DNA of 64,000 nt from Novosphingobium sp. CF614 (GTDB lineage Bacteria; Pseudomonadota; Alphaproteobacteria; Sphingomonadales; Sphingomonadaceae): assembly GCF_900113255.1 (NCBI RefSeq), contig NZ_FOOR01000001.1, forward strand, positions 186,001 through 250,000, in the 5' to 3' direction. Numbering within the stretch: the stretch's first letter is position 1; each line of letters begins with the position of its first letter. The position numbers and the translations under genes were made by a program. Positions 27,669-38,100 of the stretch are shown here, one piece after another. The notes beneath the pieces are model-generated. The model saw only the letters and a program-made list of their open reading frames with translations. It was not told the origin of the DNA and did no database searches.

Positions 27669-29093
27669 ATGAGCGAAGCGGACCTCAAGGAGAACCTGCC
27701 GGAAGACGAGGCCGCCGAGGCCGCGACCGAGTCCGGCAGCCTCGACGAGGAAAACCGCCTCAAGCCCGAATTCGTGCGCAACGTGAAGGACGCGCTCGAC
27801 GAGGAAGATTTCGACCGCGTCTACGATCTGGTCGAGCCGCTTCACCCCGCCGACATCGCCGACTTGTTCGAACTGGTCGACGAGGACGAGCGCCTTACGC
27901 TCGCCCGCTCGATCCGCGACCTGATGGGCGTCGAGGTCATCGCCGAGCTCAACGACTGGGTGCGCGAACTGCTGGTCGAGGCGCTGCCCGCCGAAGTCGT
28001 GGCCGAGATCGCCGAACAGCTCGATACCGACGATGCCGTCGCCATGCTGGAAGACCTCGACGAGGCCGACCAGCGCGCCGTCCTCGCCGAGATGGAGCCG
28101 GAAGACCGCGCCGCCATCGAATCGGCGCTGTCCTACCCCGAGGAATCCGCCGGCCGCCTTATGAGCCGCGAGTTCGTCGCGGTGCCCGAGACGATGACGG
28201 TGGGCGATCTCATCGATTTCCTGCGCGAACACCGCGAACTGCCCACCGAGTTCTGGGAAGTGTTCTGCGTCGATCCCACCCACCGCCCGGTGGGCACTTG
28301 CGCGCTTTCGTGGATCCTGCGCTGCCCGCGCAACATCCCGCTCTACGACGTGATGGCGCGCGACCAGACGCTGATCCCGGCCGACATGGACCAGGAGGAA
28401 GTGGCGCTGCGCTTCCAGAAGTACGCGCTGATCTCGGCCGCGGTGGTCGATGCCTCGGGCCGGCTGATCGGCCAGATCACCGTCGACGACATCGTCCACA
28501 TCATCCAGGAGGAAGCCGGCGAGGACGCCCTGCTGCTTTCGGGCGCGGGCGATGGCGACATCAACGAGCCGATCCTGCTGACGGTGCGGGCGCGGCTGAG
28601 CTGGCTGGTCGTCAACCTCGCCACCGCGATCGTCGCCTCGTCGGTGGTCGGCCTGTTCCAGGGCGCGATCGCGCGCTTCGCGCTGCTGGCGGTGCTGATG
28701 CCGATCGTTTCCGGCATGGGCGGCAACGCCGGCACGCAGACGCTGGCGGTGGTGGTGCGCGCGATCGCCACCAACCAGCTCACCGATTCGAACACCTGGC
28801 GCATGATCGTGCGCGAGTTCCGTATCGCCGTCGCGAACGGGACCGCGCTCGGCGTGCTGATCGGCGGCGGCACCGCGCTGCTCTTCGCCAATCCCCTGCT
28901 AGGCGCCGTGATCGGCGCCGCGATGGTCATCAACAACCTGGTGGCGGGGCTCGCCGGCATCCTGGTTCCGGTCACGCTCCAGCGCTTCAAGGTCGATCCG
29001 GCAGTTTCCTCCGCCGTGTTCGTGACCACGGCGACCGACGTAATGGGCTTCTTCTCGTTCCTTGGCCTTGCCGTGATTACCGGGCTGGCCTGA
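27669..29093 (+). CDS. mgtE: Magnesium transporter MgtE
   Basis: Inner-membrane Mg2+ channel. The 474-residue protein has an acidic N-terminal domain (about 35-155) with LHPADIADLFE, a CBS pair (about 160-280, including VDDIVHIIQEE), and a five-helix C-terminal membrane domain (from about 310) with the pore signature FALLAVLMPIVSGMGGNAGTQ. All domains are intact. Divergent from cyclophilin; the DUF1489 gene follows after 28 bases. Confidence 0.95.
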   Translation: MSEADLKENLPEDEAAEAATESGSLDEENRLKPEFVRNVKDALDEEDFDRVYDLVEPLHPADIADLFELVDEDERLTLARSIRDLMGVEVIAELNDWVRELLVEALPAEVVAEIAEQLDTDDAVAMLEDLDEADQRAVLAEMEPEDRAAIESALSYPEESAGRLMSREFVAVPETMTVGDLIDFLREHRELPTEFWEVFCVDPTHRPVGTCALSWILRCPRNIPLYDVMARDQTLIPADMDQEEVALRFQKYALISAAVVDASGRLIGQITVDDIVHIIQEEAGEDALLLSGAGDGDINEPILLTVRARLSWLVVNLATAIVASSVVGLFQGAIARFALLAVLMPIVSGMGGNAGTQTLAVVVRAIATNQLTDSNTWRMIVREFRIAVANGTALGVLIGGGTALLFANPLLGAVIGAAMVINNLVAGLAGILVPVTLQRFKVDPAVSSAVFVTTATDVMGFFSFLGLAVITGLA

Positions 29094-29121
29094 GCCGCCG
29101 CCGCGCCCTATCCTGGCGGCC

Positions 29122-29517
29122 ATGCCGCTGCACATGACCAAGATCGCCTATTCCGCCGAAAGCCCGGGAAGCTTGCGCGACTGGCTGGAAAGCCACGCCG
29201 ACGAGGCCCGCCTGACCACCCGCTACCTGCCCAAGCGGCACGAGGAGATGGAAGGCGGATCGCTCTACTGGATCTTCGAGCATGCGTTGATCGGGCGATC
29301 CCCGATCCTGGGTTTCGAACAGCGTGAGGACGGGCGCTGGCACATCCGCCTTGCCCCGGTACTGATCCCCGTCGTCACCAAGCCCAAACGCGCGCACCAG
29401 GGCTGGCGCTACCTGAAGGAGGAAGACGCCCCGCGCGACCTGGGCGAAGGGGAAAGCGCCGGCGACGCCATGCCGCCCAAGCTGGCGCGCGAACTGGCGA
29501 AGCTGGGGCTGGTGTGA
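29122..29517 (+). CDS. DUF1489 family protein
   Basis: A 131-residue soluble protein beginning LHMTKIAYSAESPGSLRDWL, with TRYLPKRHEEMEGGSLYWI and RAHQGWRYL, as in the alphaproteobacterial DUF1489 family. Function unknown. It follows mgtE by 28 bases and probably shares its transcript. Confidence 0.85.
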   Translation: MPLHMTKIAYSAESPGSLRDWLESHADEARLTTRYLPKRHEEMEGGSLYWIFEHALIGRSPILGFEQREDGRWHIRLAPVLIPVVTKPKRAHQGWRYLKEEDAPRDLGEGESAGDAMPPKLARELAKLGLV

Positions 29518-29533
29518 TCCCTGGCGCCGGGAA

Positions 29534-29614
29534 CCTCAAATCCGCATCGAGACCCAGCCCCGAAGGGTAGGGGAGAAGACTCGCAATCAACGCATGTTGG
29601 TATCACGCCAAAGG
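29534..29614. repeat. Probable decayed copy E of the MITE-like repeat
   Basis: The right end CAATCAACGCATGTTGGTAT matches the GATCAATGAGACTTGGTAT end of intact copies, and CGAGACCCAGCC near 29547 matches the left part of copy D. The remainder is eroded. It lies between convergent DUF1489 and nudC. Confidence 0.4.
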
Positions 29615-29662
29615 CCGACGCGCCGCCGATGCCGGCTTCCCCCGCGATGCCATGGAACATGC

Positions 29663-30565
29663 TCACCCGCGCTCGACCCACCAGCGCAGCAGGATGTGGG
29701 CGATCGCCGTCTTCGGCGGCGCTCCGAAGGCACGGCCCATTTCGCCGCGCGCCACGGCCTCCAGCGCATCGACGATATCCTCGCGGCTAAACCAGCGCGC
29801 ATCGTCGAGTTCGGTCTTGTCGATGGTGATCGCCGGATCGTCGGCGAAGGCATGGCAGCCGATCATCAGCGAGGACGGGAAAGGCCAGGGCTGGCTGGCG
29901 ACGTAAGTGACGTCGCGGACCCGAACCCCCGCCTCCTCGAACACTTCGCGGGCGACGGCTTCCTCGATCGTTTCCCCCGGTTCGAGGAAACCGGCCAGCG
30001 CCGAGAAGCGGCCCTCGGGAAAACGCGGCTGGCGGCCGAGGAGGATGCGCCCCTCGTGCTCGACCAGCATGATGGTGACGGGATCGACGCGCGGGAAGTG
30101 CTCCGCGCCGCAAGTCCCGGAAGAACAGGTGCGCTGCCAGCCACCCTTGGCGAGGCCCGTCGGGCTGCCGCAGACCGCGCAGAAGCGGTGCCGGGAATGC
30201 CAGGCCACCAGCGACCGGGCGCCGCCGTAGCTCGCCAGTTCGCCGGCTTCGAGCGCGGACAAGGCGCTCCAGCTCCCAGGCCCGGCCTGGGGACCGGCCA
30301 AGGGATAGGAAGCCCTCACTTCGGCGAAGCAGCCGCGATCCCCGTCGAGCCCGAGGAAAACCAGTTCGCTGTCCAGCGCGGCATCGGCCAGGCTGCCCCA
30401 GTCGAGCGTGCCTTCCGGCGTCAGGACCGGATCGAGCCCGTTCATGCGCAGCAGCCGCGCGCGCCAGGTCATCAGCGCTTTCAGCGCCGCGGGATCGTTG
30501 CGGACCTGGTCGGCGCGGTCGATGTGCGAGCCGGCGAAGGCGATGACAGGGGCGGGGGCGTTCAC
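29663..30565 (-). CDS. nudC: NAD+ diphosphatase (NudC)
   Basis: Nudix hydrolase cleaving NAD(H), and in E. coli removing NAD caps from RNA. The 300-residue protein has a zinc ribbon (CAVCGSPTG then CSSGTCG), the Nudix box GFLEPGETIEEAVAREVFEE, and the NudC-specific SQPWPFPSSLM. GTG 30565 is preferred: GGAG stands ten bases upstream and it follows the stop of the hydrolase gene by one base; an ATG at 30595 is the alternative. Confidence 0.93.
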   Translation of the reverse strand: MNAPAPVIAFAGSHIDRADQVRNDPAALKALMTWRARLLRMNGLDPVLTPEGTLDWGSLADAALDSELVFLGLDGDRGCFAEVRASYPLAGPQAGPGSWSALSALEAGELASYGGARSLVAWHSRHRFCAVCGSPTGLAKGGWQRTCSSGTCGAEHFPRVDPVTIMLVEHEGRILLGRQPRFPEGRFSALAGFLEPGETIEEAVAREVFEEAGVRVRDVTYVASQPWPFPSSLMIGCHAFADDPAITIDKTELDDARWFSREDIVDALEAVARGEMGRAFGAPPKTAIAHILLRWWVERG

Positions 30566-30566
30566 G

Positions 30567-31877
30567 TCAATGTTTCTCCAGGATGGCCATGACATCGGCC
30601 TTCAGCGCGGTTTGGAACTCCGGCAGCAGGTCATAGGCATTGGGCGGCATGAACTGCACGAAGATCTGCGAGCGCAGCGCGTGGAGCATGTCCACCATGC
30701 CCACGGTGCCGGCCGCGCCCGACCAGCCATATATTCCCGCTTCCGCACCCTTGCCGACCCGGCCGCCGGCGCCGAAGCCGGCGGCTCCCCCGAAACCTGC
30801 CGGGATCGTCATGCCTGCCGGCAGGAGGTCCTGCGTGCCGGATCGCACGGCGGTTTCACTCAACACGCGCTGGCCGTCGATCGTGCCGAACTGCGCGAGC
30901 ATGCGCAGGAAGCGGTCGTAATCGCACGGCGAACTGACAAGGCCCGCCCCGCCGAACGGGAACGGCGGCTTGTCCAGGAAGATCGAACTGTCACCGGGAT
31001 CGATCGGCACCAGGACCTGGCCCAGCACGCCGTAATTGGTGGTGAGCCGGTGCGCGTCGGCAGCGGGCACCTGGAAGGTGGTACTGGCCATTCCGGCGGG
31101 TTCGAAAATCGTCTCGCGCAGATAAGCGTCGAAACGCTTGCCCGCGACCACTTCGATCACGCGCCCCATCAGGTCGAGCCCCATCGAATAGCTCCACCGC
31201 GTCCCCGGATCGCAGACGAGCGGCACTTCGGCCAGGCGGTCCGCGAAGACGTCCAGCCCATGCACCGGCGTTCCGCGCGACAGGCCGGGTATTTCCATGC
31301 GGCTGACCTGGCCGGCGACAAGCCCCTTGTCCTCCATCAGCGTCTTGATCGGGCCCTTCTGGACGATCGTGTAGCCGATGCCGGAAGTATGCGTCATCAA
31401 CTGGCGGATGGTGACGGGCCGGGGCGCGGGATGCAGTTCGGTGATCGAACCGTCATAGCTGTCCTGCACCATCATATGCCGATATTTCGGCAGAATCTCG
31501 AACAGCGGCTGGTCCAGCCCGAGCTTGCCTTCCGCGATCAGCTGCATCGCCGCCATGCCGACGACCGGCTTGGTCATCGAATAGATGCGAAACAGGCTGT
31601 CGGCGGTCATGGCGTCGCCGTCGTTGAAGCCTTCCGAACCGCGCGCGACATATTCCGGCTCGCGGCCCGGCATGCCGAGCGAGGCGACGATGCCAGGAAA
31701 CCGGCCGGGGCCGACCCAGCGCTCGACCAGGGCGCGGACCTGGGGAAGCAGGTCCGGATCGCTCGCCGCCAAAGCCAGCCTGGGCATCAGCGCCGCGCCC
31801 AGCCCGGCACCGGCGCCCATGCGCAGCAGCATGCGCCGGTCCACTGTCGCTGCAAGCGCTGCCCGATCCCGAATCAC
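30567..31877 (-). CDS. Exported serine hydrolase of the beta-lactamase/esterase family
   Basis: The 436-residue penicillin-binding-protein-like hydrolase (class C beta-lactamase fold, EstB/LpqH-like) has S100 and K103 in the SxxK motif SMTK, a YSM triad candidate in RWSYSMG, and HTSGIGY. The N-terminus carries an RR motif (DRRMLLRMG) before a hydrophobic stretch (GAGAGLGAALMPRLALA), so export may use Tat. The start is GTG 31877, overlapping the mutY stop (GTGA). More likely an esterase or peptidase than a resistance enzyme; the substrate is unknown. Confidence 0.9.
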   Translation of the reverse strand: MIRDRAALAATVDRRMLLRMGAGAGLGAALMPRLALAASDPDLLPQVRALVERWVGPGRFPGIVASLGMPGREPEYVARGSEGFNDGDAMTADSLFRIYSMTKPVVGMAAMQLIAEGKLGLDQPLFEILPKYRHMMVQDSYDGSITELHPAPRPVTIRQLMTHTSGIGYTIVQKGPIKTLMEDKGLVAGQVSRMEIPGLSRGTPVHGLDVFADRLAEVPLVCDPGTRWSYSMGLDLMGRVIEVVAGKRFDAYLRETIFEPAGMASTTFQVPAADAHRLTTNYGVLGQVLVPIDPGDSSIFLDKPPFPFGGAGLVSSPCDYDRFLRMLAQFGTIDGQRVLSETAVRSGTQDLLPAGMTIPAGFGGAAGFGAGGRVGKGAEAGIYGWSGAAGTVGMVDMLHALRSQIFVQFMPPNAYDLLPEFQTALKADVMAILEKH

Positions 31878-32932
31878 GCCAATTCTCCCGTCCCGGCCAG
31901 CGCCAACCGCGCCGCCTTGGCGAACAGCGTGGGCAGGCCGGCCTCTTCCAGCCGTTCCAGCGGCCACCATTCGCCGTCGCCGGGAACGAGACTAGCGCAT
32001 TGGCCGCCGAGATAAACCGCCAGATGCAGTTCGAGCGAGAAATGCGTGAAGACGTGCCCCACCTTGCCCGCGCTTTCCCAGGGCCCGGCCAGCGGCCCCT
32101 CGCCCGACCCGTCACCGCGCGCGGACCAGCCGTCGTCGGGGAGCGCGCGCATACCGCCGAGCATGCCCCTGCCCGGGCGGCGGACCAGCCAGACGCAGGC
32201 ATCGCGCTCGATCCAGAACGCACGGCCGCGGCGCTCCGGCTTGGCCTGCCGGGGCGCCTTGACCGGGAAGCGCCCGGGCTCGCCGGTGGCGCGCGCCCGG
32301 CAATGGGCGGAAAGCGGGCAGAGCAGGCAGCGCGGCGCGCGGCTGGTGCAGACGGTGGCGCCCAGGTCCATCATCGCCTGCGCGAAGTCTCCGCCGCGCG
32401 CATCGGGCGTGATCGCGTCGGCCTTCGCGCGAATCAAGGCGCGCGCGCCCGGCAGCGGCGCGTCGATCGCATAGAGCCGCGCCACGACACGCTCGACATT
32501 GGCATCCACCACCACCGCGCGCCGGCCGAAGGCGATCGCGGCCACGGCGGCGGCGGTATAGGCGCCCAGCCCCGGCAGGGCGCGCAGACCCGCTTCGGTA
32601 TCGGGAAAGCGCCCGCCGCGCGCCGCGACCTCGCGCGCGCAGGCCAGCAGGTTGCGGGCGCGGGCATAATAGCCCAGCCCGGCCCAGGCGGCCATGACAT
32701 CCTCGTCCGCGGCCACGGCAAGCGCCTCCACGCTGGGCCAGCGCCGGGTGAACAGGGCGAAGTAATCCTTCACCGCCGCAACGGTGGTCTGCTGCAGCAT
32801 CACTTCGGAAAGCCAGACGCGATAGGGATCGGTGGCGGGCGCTCCCGGCCGGGCGCGCCAGGGCAAGTCGCGAGCGTGCGCGTCGTACCAATCGAGAAGG
32901 GCGCGCGGGATGGTATCGGAACTGGCGTCCAT
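31874..32932 (-). CDS. mutY: Adenine DNA glycosylase
   Basis: Base-excision repair enzyme removing adenine paired with 8-oxoguanine. The 352-residue protein has the HhH-GPD core with E43 (WLSEVMLQQT) and D143 (VVVDANVERVV), the [4Fe-4S] ligands C195, C202, C205 and C211, and a C-terminal Nudix-like 8-oxoG recognition domain (from about 235). ATG 32932 starts at MDASSDTIPRALLDWYDAH, consistent with the family; the longer frame is not supported. Divergent from the DUF721 gene. Confidence 0.95.
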   Translation of the reverse strand: MDASSDTIPRALLDWYDAHARDLPWRARPGAPATDPYRVWLSEVMLQQTTVAAVKDYFALFTRRWPSVEALAVAADEDVMAAWAGLGYYARARNLLACAREVAARGGRFPDTEAGLRALPGLGAYTAAAVAAIAFGRRAVVVDANVERVVARLYAIDAPLPGARALIRAKADAITPDARGGDFAQAMMDLGATVCTSRAPRCLLCPLSAHCRARATGEPGRFPVKAPRQAKPERRGRAFWIERDACVWLVRRPGRGMLGGMRALPDDGWSARGDGSGEGPLAGPWESAGKVGHVFTHFSLELHLAVYLGGQCASLVPGDGEWWPLERLEEAGLPTLFAKAARLALAGTGELA

Positions 32933-32961
32933 GCCCCCGCTATGGCATTGGAACCGGGACA

Positions 32962-33531
32962 ATGGAACGGGATGACCGCAAACAATCTGGCTCTTCCAAG
33001 GTCGGCTCTTCAAGGGCCGGCTCTTCCGGGCTGAAGCGCTTCGAGCGGCCGCGCGGAGGGCAGGCGCGCGCTATTTCCGAGCTGATGCCCGAAATCGGCC
33101 GCACCGCCTTTCGCCGTTTCGGCTTCGTCCAGTCGAGCGTGGTCAGCCGCTGGCCGGAGATCGTCGGCGCCCGCCACGCGCGCGTCTGCTCGCCCGAATC
33201 GATCCGCTTTCCGCCCGGCGAAAAGAGCGGGGGCATCCTGCAGCTCGTCGTCGTACCGGCCCATGCCCCGATCATCCAGCACGTCATTCCCGAGATCATC
33301 GAACGGGTGAACCGCTTCTTCGGCTACAATGCCGTGGCCAAGGCGAAGATCCGGCAAGGCGAGGTTAAGGCGCCGCCTGCTTCCAAGCCGCAAGCTGTCG
33401 TGCCTGCGCTCAGGCCGGTGCCGCTTGAACTGGGGGATTCGCTGCGCGACATCGGCGACCCGGAGCTTCGCGCGGTGCTCGAATCGCTGGCGCGCAGTCT
33501 TGGCACCAAGGACAATCAGGAAGAGCATTAG
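32962..33531 (+). CDS. DUF721 (DciA-like) protein
   Basis: A 189-residue protein with the DUF721 core GRTAFRRFGFVQSSVVSRWP (about 49-68) and VPAHAPIIQHVIPEIIERVN. DciA-type DUF721 proteins help load the replicative helicase DnaB; whether this variant does so is unproven. Immediately followed (stop TAG, then GTGATG) by a thioredoxin-fold gene. Confidence 0.82.
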   Translation: MERDDRKQSGSSKVGSSRAGSSGLKRFERPRGGQARAISELMPEIGRTAFRRFGFVQSSVVSRWPEIVGARHARVCSPESIRFPPGEKSGGILQLVVVPAHAPIIQHVIPEIIERVNRFFGYNAVAKAKIRQGEVKAPPASKPQAVVPALRPVPLELGDSLRDIGDPELRAVLESLARSLGTKDNQEEH

Positions 33532-33533
33532 TG

Positions 33534-34271
33534 ATGCCCCCCAGGATCAAAGCAACCCTGCGCACCGTCGCGCTTGCGGCCTGCGCCGCGCTTTGCATCG
33601 CGGCGACCGGCAAGTCCGGCCGCAGCCTGGAAGCCCCCAGGGCGAACTGGAACGGCCAGGTCGCGGTGACCGACAACGGCAGCTACCGGCTCGGCAATCC
33701 CAATGCGCCGGTGAAGCTTACCGAGTATGTCAGCTATACCTGTTCGCACTGCGCGCATTACCAGCGGGAATCGGACCCGGTGCTGCGGCTGACCGTGATC
33801 CCCAAGGGGCAGGTCTCGGTGACGGTGACGAACCTTGTGCGCAACCCGGTCGACCTGACCGTGGCGATGCTTACCTATTGCGGCGATCCCAAACGCTTCT
33901 TCGTGCGGCACAACGCCTTCTTCGCCACGCAGGACGCCTGGCTCGCCAAGGCGGAAGCGGCGAGCCAGGAGCAGCAGCAACGCTGGTTCCAAGGCCGGAT
34001 GATCGATCGCCTGCGCGCGATCGCCAGCGATCTGGGCTTTTATGCGACGATGGCCGGCTGGAACATCGACCGGGCGCAGGCCGACGCATGCCTGGATAAT
34101 CCGGCAATGCTCGACAAGTTGCGGGCGCAGCAGGCGGAAGTCGCCAGTCTCGGCCTCGACAGCACGCCCAGCTTCACGCTCAACGGCCAGGTCCTGCCCG
34201 GGCATGACTGGGCCGCGGTTTCCAAGTCGATCACCGACAAGCTTGCCGAGATACACGCCGGAGCCATCTGA
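33534..34271 (+). CDS. DsbA-like thioredoxin-fold protein
   Basis: A 245-residue exported protein: an N-terminal hydrophobic segment (RTVALAACAALCIAA), then YRLGNPNAPVKLTEYVSYTC and the active-site C70-S-H-C73, a helical insertion (about 120-190) and the cis-proline region STPSFTLNG. A disulfide oxidoreductase role is expected; the CSHC dipeptide differs from DsbA's CPHC. ATG 33534 is used; a GTG lies directly before it. A second paralog follows. Confidence 0.88.
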   Translation: MPPRIKATLRTVALAACAALCIAATGKSGRSLEAPRANWNGQVAVTDNGSYRLGNPNAPVKLTEYVSYTCSHCAHYQRESDPVLRLTVIPKGQVSVTVTNLVRNPVDLTVAMLTYCGDPKRFFVRHNAFFATQDAWLAKAEAASQEQQQRWFQGRMIDRLRAIASDLGFYATMAGWNIDRAQADACLDNPAMLDKLRAQQAEVASLGLDSTPSFTLNGQVLPGHDWAAVSKSITDKLAEIHAGAI

Positions 34272-34387
34272 AATCGCCGAAAACCGAGGGTTAGTTGTGG
34301 AGAGATGGCCGCCACGCGCACCCTCGCGCTTTGTTCCGCCCATGGCATGGGCTAGCCTTTTATCGTCCTCGTAAAGGATTCGTCACG

Positions 34388-35146
34388 ATGACCCGCATTC
34401 GTTTCCGTCACGTCGCGCTGGGCATGCTTGCCCTGCCGCTCGCCCTTGGCCTCGCCGCCTGCGACAAGAAGGCCGAGGATGGCAGCTCGACTTCCGGCCA
34501 GCCGATCGCCAAGATCGCACCGCCGGCCGGCAAGGCCTGGTCGGACATGGTCGAGAAAACGGCCGAGGGCGGCTATCGCATGGGCAATCCCGAAGCCCCG
34601 ATCAAGCTGATCGAATTCGGTGCGCTCAGTTGCGCGCACTGTGCCGAATTCGCCAAGGAAAGCTTCGAGAAGCTGCGGGACGACTACATCGCCAGCGGGC
34701 GCGTCAGCTACGAGCTACGCTACTTCATGCTCAATCCCTACGACGTTCCCGCCTCGCTGCTCGCCACTTGCGGATCGACCGAGGCGGTGATCCCGCTGAG
34801 CGAGCAGTTCTGGGCCTGGCAGCCCAACATGTTCCAGAATGTCCAGGCCGCCGGCGATGCTAGGCTCAAGGCGGTCGGCGAAATGCCCAAGGAACAGCAG
34901 ATCGGCGCCATCGCCGAGCTTGCGGGAATGACCGAGTTCTTCTCCGCACGGGGGATCGCCCGCGATCAGGCCAATTCCTGCCTTGCCGATACCGCCAAGG
35001 CCAAGGCTCTCGCCGACCAGACCGAGAAGGCGACCACCCAGTTCGACGTTACCGGCACGCCCACTTTCGTCATCAACGGCGCGTCGGTCGGCTCGATGAG
35101 CTGGGCGGAGCTGGAGGCCAAGCTGCAGCAGGCCGGCGCGCGCTGA
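34388..35146 (+). CDS. DsbA-like lipoprotein
   Basis: A 252-residue paralog of the preceding protein with a lipobox (LGLAAC, lipidated C25), YRMGNPEAPIKLIEFGALSC and C82-A-H-C85, and the cis-proline TGTPTFVINGA. Likely a membrane-anchored periplasmic thiol-disulfide oxidoreductase. AAAGGAT stands before ATG 34388. smc follows 28 bases later. Confidence 0.9.
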   Translation: MTRIRFRHVALGMLALPLALGLAACDKKAEDGSSTSGQPIAKIAPPAGKAWSDMVEKTAEGGYRMGNPEAPIKLIEFGALSCAHCAEFAKESFEKLRDDYIASGRVSYELRYFMLNPYDVPASLLATCGSTEAVIPLSEQFWAWQPNMFQNVQAAGDARLKAVGEMPKEQQIGAIAELAGMTEFFSARGIARDQANSCLADTAKAKALADQTEKATTQFDVTGTPTFVINGASVGSMSWAELEAKLQQAGAR

Positions 35147-35173
35147 TGCGCCGGAACCTCTAAGGACGCCTGG

Positions 35174-38100
35174 ATGCGCATAAGGCGGCTCAAGCTCACG
35201 GGATTCAAGAGCTTCGTAGAGCCTGCCGAACTGCGCATCGAACCGGGGTTGACCGGCGTCGTTGGCCCCAACGGCTGCGGCAAGTCCAACCTGCTCGAAG
35301 CGATCCGCTGGGTCATGGGTGAAAGCTCGCCCAAGTCGATGCGCGGCGGCGGCATGGAAGACGTGATCTTCGCCGGCACCGCCAATCGTCCGCCGCGCGC
35401 CTTCGCCGAAGTGGTGCTGCAAGCCGAAACCTCCCCGCACGATGACGGCACCCGCGACGAACTCGAAGTGGTCCGCCGGATCGAGCGCGGCACCGGCAGC
35501 GCATACCGCGTCAACGGGCGCGACGTGCGTGCCAAGGACGTCGCGCTGATCTTCGCCGATGCCGCCACCGGCGCGCATTCGCCCGCGCTGGTCAGCCAGG
35601 GCCGCATCGCCGCCGTCATCGCCGCCAAGCCCGCCGAGCGCCGCGCGATGCTGGAGGAGGCGGCGGGCATCGCCGGCCTTCACGTCCGCCGCAAGGACGC
35701 CGAGCAGAAGCTGCGCGCGACCGAAGCCAACCTCGCCCGGCTGGACGACATCATGGCCGGGCTGGACAAGCACGTCACCGCGCTGCGCCGGCAGGCCAAG
35801 GCGGCGGAGCGCTACAAGGCGTTGTCGGACCAGATCCGCCTCGCCGAGGCGCGGCTGGTCTTCGCCCGCTGGCGCGATGCCGCCGCCGCCGCCCAGGCCG
35901 CGAAGAAGGAAGCAGAGGCCGCCGAGGCCCGCGTTGCCGATGCTCAGGAGGCGGCGCGGACCGCCCAGCAAGATCAGGCCGCCGCCGCGCAAGCCTTGGC
36001 CGAAGCGCGGGAAGAACTGGCCGACCGCCGCGACGATGCCACTGCGCAAGGCCATCGCATGGCGGCGCTGACCAGCCAGCTGGACGCTGCCGAACAGCGG
36101 CTCAAAGACCTTGAACGCCAGCACGCACGGCTCGAGGAAGACCGCAGCGACGCCGATCGCCTCACCCGGGACGCTGCCGAGGCACTGGCCCGGCTCGAAC
36201 GGGACCTGGCGGAGGGAACGCGGCAGCTCGAAGCCGACGCAGCTCGGCGCCCGCATCTCGCCAACGCCCTCGAGGGCGCCGAGCGCGCCGCCCGCGCCGC
36301 GGAACTCGATCTTGCCCGGGCCACCGCCACCCAGGCCGGCGTCGAGGCCGAATGGCGCATCGCCGAAGCCGAACTGGCGCAGGCACGCGGACGGCTCGAA
36401 CGGCTGCGCGCCGATGCCGCGCGGTTCGAAGCGCAATTGTCCGCCCTGCCCCGGATCGACGCGCTCGACGCCGCCATCGCGCGGGCGCACGGCGATGCGC
36501 AAGCGGCCACGGCCGCGCTCGGCCAGGCGCGCGAGGGCCTGGACGCGCGGCAGGCGCGCAAGGCCGAACTGCTGGCCGAGCGCGACATCGCCGCCTCCGC
36601 CCTCGCCGGCGCCCGCGCCGACCTCACCGGCATCGAGCGCGAGCATGCCGCGCTGCTCAAGGACCGGGAGGCTCGCGCCAAGGGCGCCAGGGCCGCGCAC
36701 GGGCTTCCGATGGCGATCGACGCGGTGCGCGCCGCCCCGGGCTATGAACGCGCGCTTGCCGCCGTGCTGGGCCGGGATGCCAAGGCCCCGCTCGGGATCG
36801 TGGCCGATGCGGACGGGCGCTTCTGGACCGGGGCCGAGGCGCCGATGCCTGTCGCCGAAAGCCTTGCCGCGCACGTCACGCGGTGCCCCCCGGAACTCGC
36901 GGCCCGGCTTGCCCTGGTCCATGTCACCGGCGACGATGACGGGCGCGTCCTGAAACCGGGCGAGTGGCTCGTCACGCGCACCGGCATGCTGCGCCGCTGG
37001 GACGGCTTTGTCGCGCGCGGCGAGGGCGCGGCCGAGGCGGCACGGCTGGAAGCCGAGAATCGCTTCGCCGAACTCGAGGCCCGGCTTCCCCCGCTGCGCG
37101 AAGCCGCCGCCCAGGCCGAGGCCCGGCAAGGCCAGGTGCAGCAGGAACTTTCCGCCCTCTCGGCTTCGCTGATCGCCGCCGAGCGGGCAATCGCCGAAGC
37201 AGCCAGTGCCGAGCGAAACGCGCTGCGCGCGCTCGATCAGGCCGAGGACGCCAAGGCGCGCGGGGAAGCGCGGCGCGCGGAACTGGACCGCGGCATGGAG
37301 GAACTCGCCGACCGGCACCGCGGCGCCGAGCACGATCTTGCCGCCGCCCAGGACAAGCGCGCCGCCCTGCCCGATCCCGAAGCCGGCCGCGCCGCGCTCG
37401 ATGCCGCCCGGGCCAGGAACGAGGCCGCGAAAACCGCGATGCAGGCCGCCACCGCCGCGCTCGCCGCGCATGACCAGGCGCTCGCCGTCGCGCAGGAGCG
37501 GACGACATCGCAGCGCGGTGACATCAGGAACTGGCAGGCGCGCGCGGGCGATGCCGCCAATCGCCTTGCCCAGATGGCCGGACGGCTGGAGGAGATCGAG
37601 ACCGAACGGGCCGTGATCGCCGCCAAGCCCGCCTCGCTGATGACGCAGATCGAACAGGGCGAAGCGGTCCGCGACCGGCTCGCCCAGGAACTGGAGAAGG
37701 CCGAAGCCTCGGTCGGTACGGCGGCGGAGGCCGTCCGCCGGGCCGATGCCGCGCTTGCCGCCGCGCAGGAAACGCTCGCCACTGCCCGCGAAGGTCGCGC
37801 GGGCGCGGCGGCGCGTGCCGAAAACGAGGACGAGCGCCGGGTCGAGATGACACGCATTTCCGGCGAGCGCTTTCAGTGCCCGCCCCCGGTATTGCCCGAG
37901 CGTTTCGCTTTCGCGTCCGCCGAAGTGCGCGCCGCCGCCGAGGAATCGGCGGTGATGGACCGCCTTGTCGCCGACCGTGAGCGGATCGGCCCGGTCAACC
38001 TCGTCGCCGCCGACGAACTCGCCGAAGCCGAAGCCCAGCTAGGCACCAGCATCACCGAAAAGGCCGAGCTTACCGAGGCAGTGAACCGGCTGCGCGGCTC

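Noticed and set aside
30567..31877. Beta-lactam resistance gene
   Set aside because: The SMTK motif and fold fit esterases and peptidases of the broad family; nothing specific to resistance enzymes is seen.
34715..37471. A very long minus-strand open frame (918 codons) opposite smc
   Set aside because: It is the antisense shadow of a high-G+C coding gene; its translation is Gly/Arg/Ala-rich low-complexity with no domain, whereas smc is fully canonical.
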